In this document: positions 6,845-7,994 of the stretch, one piece after another
Layout of the letters: the number at the start of each line of letters is the position of its first letter
Numbering within the stretch: the stretch's first letter is position 1
Assembly: GCA_022790905.1 (NCBI GenBank)
Contig: JAAVYC010000150.1
Coordinates: 1 to 7,994, forward strand
Length of the DNA stretch: 7,994 nucleotides
Direction: 5' to 3'
Source: Lachnospiraceae bacterium
GTDB lineage: Bacteria; Bacillota; Clostridia; Lachnospirales; Lachnospiraceae
Position numbers and translations under genes: made by a program
The notes under the pieces: generated by a model
Told to the model about the DNA's origin: nothing
The model's database searches: none
What the model saw: the letters and a program-made list of their open reading frames with translations, nothing else

Positions 6845-7612
6845 ATGAAAAAAGTAGCAATCATATGCGGAGCCGGTCCTGTTGGATCAGCCGCTGCGTG
6901 CGCTTTGAGCGAAGCAGGAATAGATATTGCTGTTCTTGACGAAAACGTTGAGAGAGCAGAATCTGTTGTAAAAAAGTTAGATGATGTGAAAGCCATAGCG
7001 CTTGCATACGACACGGCTGATGAGGATTCCATCCGGACGGCTGTTCAAAAAGTAGAAGAACAGATGGGCAGGGTAGATGCTCTGTTTAATGCTGATTTAA
7101 AGATAAAGAGAAATGCTGCAAAAGATGTTACATTAGCTTCTTTTGAGACAGCTTTTAAAGAAAATGTTTTAGCTTATTTTTGTGTGGCAAGAGCTTGTGC
7201 AGAGATTATGGCGAAAAACGGCGGGGGAAGAATCGTGAATCTTTCTTCTGTACACAGTCATGTGGCAGATGGACGTCATTTAGAGTATGCGACGGTGACA
7301 AATGCGATCAATGCATTGACTAGAGAACTTGCCACAAATTATTGGAAAAATAATATTCAGGTAAATACCATTGTGGCGGCATTTATCGATGGACAGTTTC
7401 CGGATGAGATGGATCTAGATCAGAGACAGACACCGGAACAGATTTCTCTGCTTGGAAGGCGTATTACGCCGGAGGATCTTGCAAAAACAGTTCGTTTTTT
7501 GTTCACTTCAGATACAAAGGTTGTAAATGGTTCAGAGATCAGAGCAGATGCGGGTTATCTCACAACACAGTACAGAGTGGGGGATGTACCGTTTACTAAG
7601 ATTACCGATTAG
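6845..7612 (+). CDS. SDR-fold protein lacking the catalytic lysine (probable pseudoenzyme)
   Basis: This 255-residue protein has the SDR layout but altered key motifs. The glycine loop reads CGAGPVGSA (8-16), one residue shorter than in the preceding SDR, giving GxGxxG instead of TGxxxGxG. NNAG is NADL (82-85). Of the catalytic tetrad N107, S135 and Y148 remain, but the Lys of YxxxK is T152 (YATVT). D32 after the second strand is kept, so NAD binding is still conceivable. Without the Lys, normal SDR chemistry should be strongly impaired. The frame is intact over the full family length and has a strong ribosome binding site, AAGGAGG at 6829-6835, so it is an expressed gene, not a decayed one. 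It follows the intact SDR by 27 bp. A structural or regulatory subunit of a mixed oligomer, a binding protein, or an enzyme with different chemistry are the alternatives. The fold is certain; the function is inferred. Confidence 0.82.
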   Translation: MKKVAIICGAGPVGSAAACALSEAGIDIAVLDENVERAESVVKKLDDVKAIALAYDTADEDSIRTAVQKVEEQMGRVDALFNADLKIKRNAAKDVTLASFETAFKENVLAYFCVARACAEIMAKNGGGRIVNLSSVHSHVADGRHLEYATVTNAINALTRELATNYWKNNIQVNTIVAAFIDGQFPDEMDLDQRQTPEQISLLGRRITPEDLAKTVRFLFTSDTKVVNGSEIRADAGYLTTQYRVGDVPFTKITD

Positions 7613-7636
7613 TTTTTGTTAGGAATGGAATAGCAT

Positions 7637-7677
7637 AAAAAAAGTTAGGGAGCAAAATTTTGCCCCTAACTTTTTTT
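7637..7677. terminator. Bidirectional rho-independent terminator between convergent genes
   Basis: Seven A, GTTAGGG (7644-7650), a bulged A, the self-complementary GCAAAATTTTGC (7652-7663), CCCTAAC (7664-7670) and seven T form a nearly perfect hairpin. The T run serves the rightward SDR operon; the A run on the other strand serves the leftward phosphatase gene, whose stop lies 27 bp beyond it. Confidence 0.9.
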
Positions 7678-7703
7678 GGAAAATGAAATTATTTTATGCG
7701 ACA

Positions 7704-7994
7704 TCAAATACGACGCAGTTGCTTCTTAAAGGATTTTTGTTCACGAGTTGTCTTTACATAGATCAAACCATAAAGTACAGCGGCCATAGCAAAAGCAGTA
7801 ATAACGTCAAAAAAAGAATGTTGTTTTAAAAACATAGTAGATAGAATAATGCTTGTGCAGAGAATAAAAGAGAGGGCTTTTATTCTTTTTTTGTTGCGTA
7901 GAGATTCACTTTTTGTAATCGCGAAGTGAACTCCAAGAGAATTATATACGTGAATACTTGGAAAGAGATTTGTAGGTGTATCCGCTTTGTAAAG
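7704..7994 (-). CDS. PAP2-superfamily membrane phosphatase, C-terminal part (cut by window edge)
   Basis: The minus strand is open from the right edge to a TGA at 7706-7704, giving the last 96 residues of a protein whose N-terminus lies outside the window. Two PAP2 phosphatase motifs are visible: FPSIHV (fragment residues 11-16, with H15 as the expected acid catalyst) and the S-x-K-Q-H-x3-D element, where H59 would be the nucleophile and D63 its partner. The PSxHV plus KQH pattern resembles the PAP2 branch related to inositolphosphorylceramide synthases more than the plain PSGH form. Two hydrophobic helices (about 40-56 and 62-80) flank the second motif, and the tail is strongly basic (KSFKKQLRRI). 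The family removes phosphate from lipids or isoprenoid carriers at the membrane; the substrate here is unknown. It converges on the kinase-SDR operon and shares its terminator. Confidence 0.8.
   Translation of the reverse strand, partial: LYKADTPTNLFPSIHVYNSLGVHFAITKSESLRNKKRIKALSFILCTSIILSTMFLKQHSFFDVITAFAMAAVLYGLIYVKTTREQKSFKKQLRRI

Noticed and set aside
1..7994. CRISPR arrays, tRNA or rRNA genes, insertion sequences, phage or defence genes
   Set aside because: No repeated spacers, transposase-like frames, terminal inverted repeats or RNA-gene sequences were seen; the window reads as ordinary chromosomal operons.

Overview
The window looks like chromosomal DNA from an anaerobic Clostridia-type Firmicute, most likely Lachnospiraceae. 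The grounds are the moderately AT-rich composition, strong AGGAGG-like ribosome binding sites, GTG and TTG starts, sigma-A-type promoters, oligo-T hairpin terminators, a cysteine-rich kinase, and the methyltransferase-hslO-nadE gene order. The family assignment is inference from protein style, not a database match.

Layout. (1) 1-396, minus strand: the N-terminal part of an unrecognised single-pass membrane protein, running off the left edge; its best promoter places transcription at or next to the ATG, so the mRNA may be leaderless. (2) 397-501: a divergent intergenic region with a consensus -10 box for the rightward operon. (3) 502-4023, plus strand: a tightly packed three-gene operon (1-bp gap, then a 4-bp overlap) encoding a class I SAM-dependent methyltransferase, the redox-activated chaperone Hsp33 (hslO) and glutamine-dependent NAD+ synthetase (nadE), ended by a hairpin terminator. 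(4) 4114-4471: a long regulatory region with a TTGACA promoter, a dyad over its -35 box, and two copies of a TGTATATACA palindrome exactly 95 bp apart. (5) 4472-7612, plus strand: a carbohydrate cassette of one FGGY-family kinase and two short-chain dehydrogenase/reductases (SDRs), ended by a very symmetrical hairpin usable from both strands. (6) 7704-7994, minus strand: the C-terminal part of a PAP2-type membrane phosphatase, converging on the cassette.

How the genes may work together. The first operon is housekeeping: NAD+ supply and protein protection under oxidation, plus a methyltransferase of unknown target. The cassette fits a short catabolic route in which an NAD-linked SDR oxidises a polyol or sugar and the FGGY kinase phosphorylates the resulting ketose; the substrate cannot be read from the sequence. 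No transporter, aldolase or regulator gene is present in the window.

The most unusual feature is the second SDR. It keeps the fold, the catalytic Asn, Ser and Tyr positions and an acidic residue after the second beta strand, but the catalytic Lys of YxxxK is Thr, NNAG is NADL, and the glycine loop is shortened to a GxGxxG form. Lying 27 bp downstream of an SDR with every canonical motif intact, it may be a non-catalytic partner subunit.
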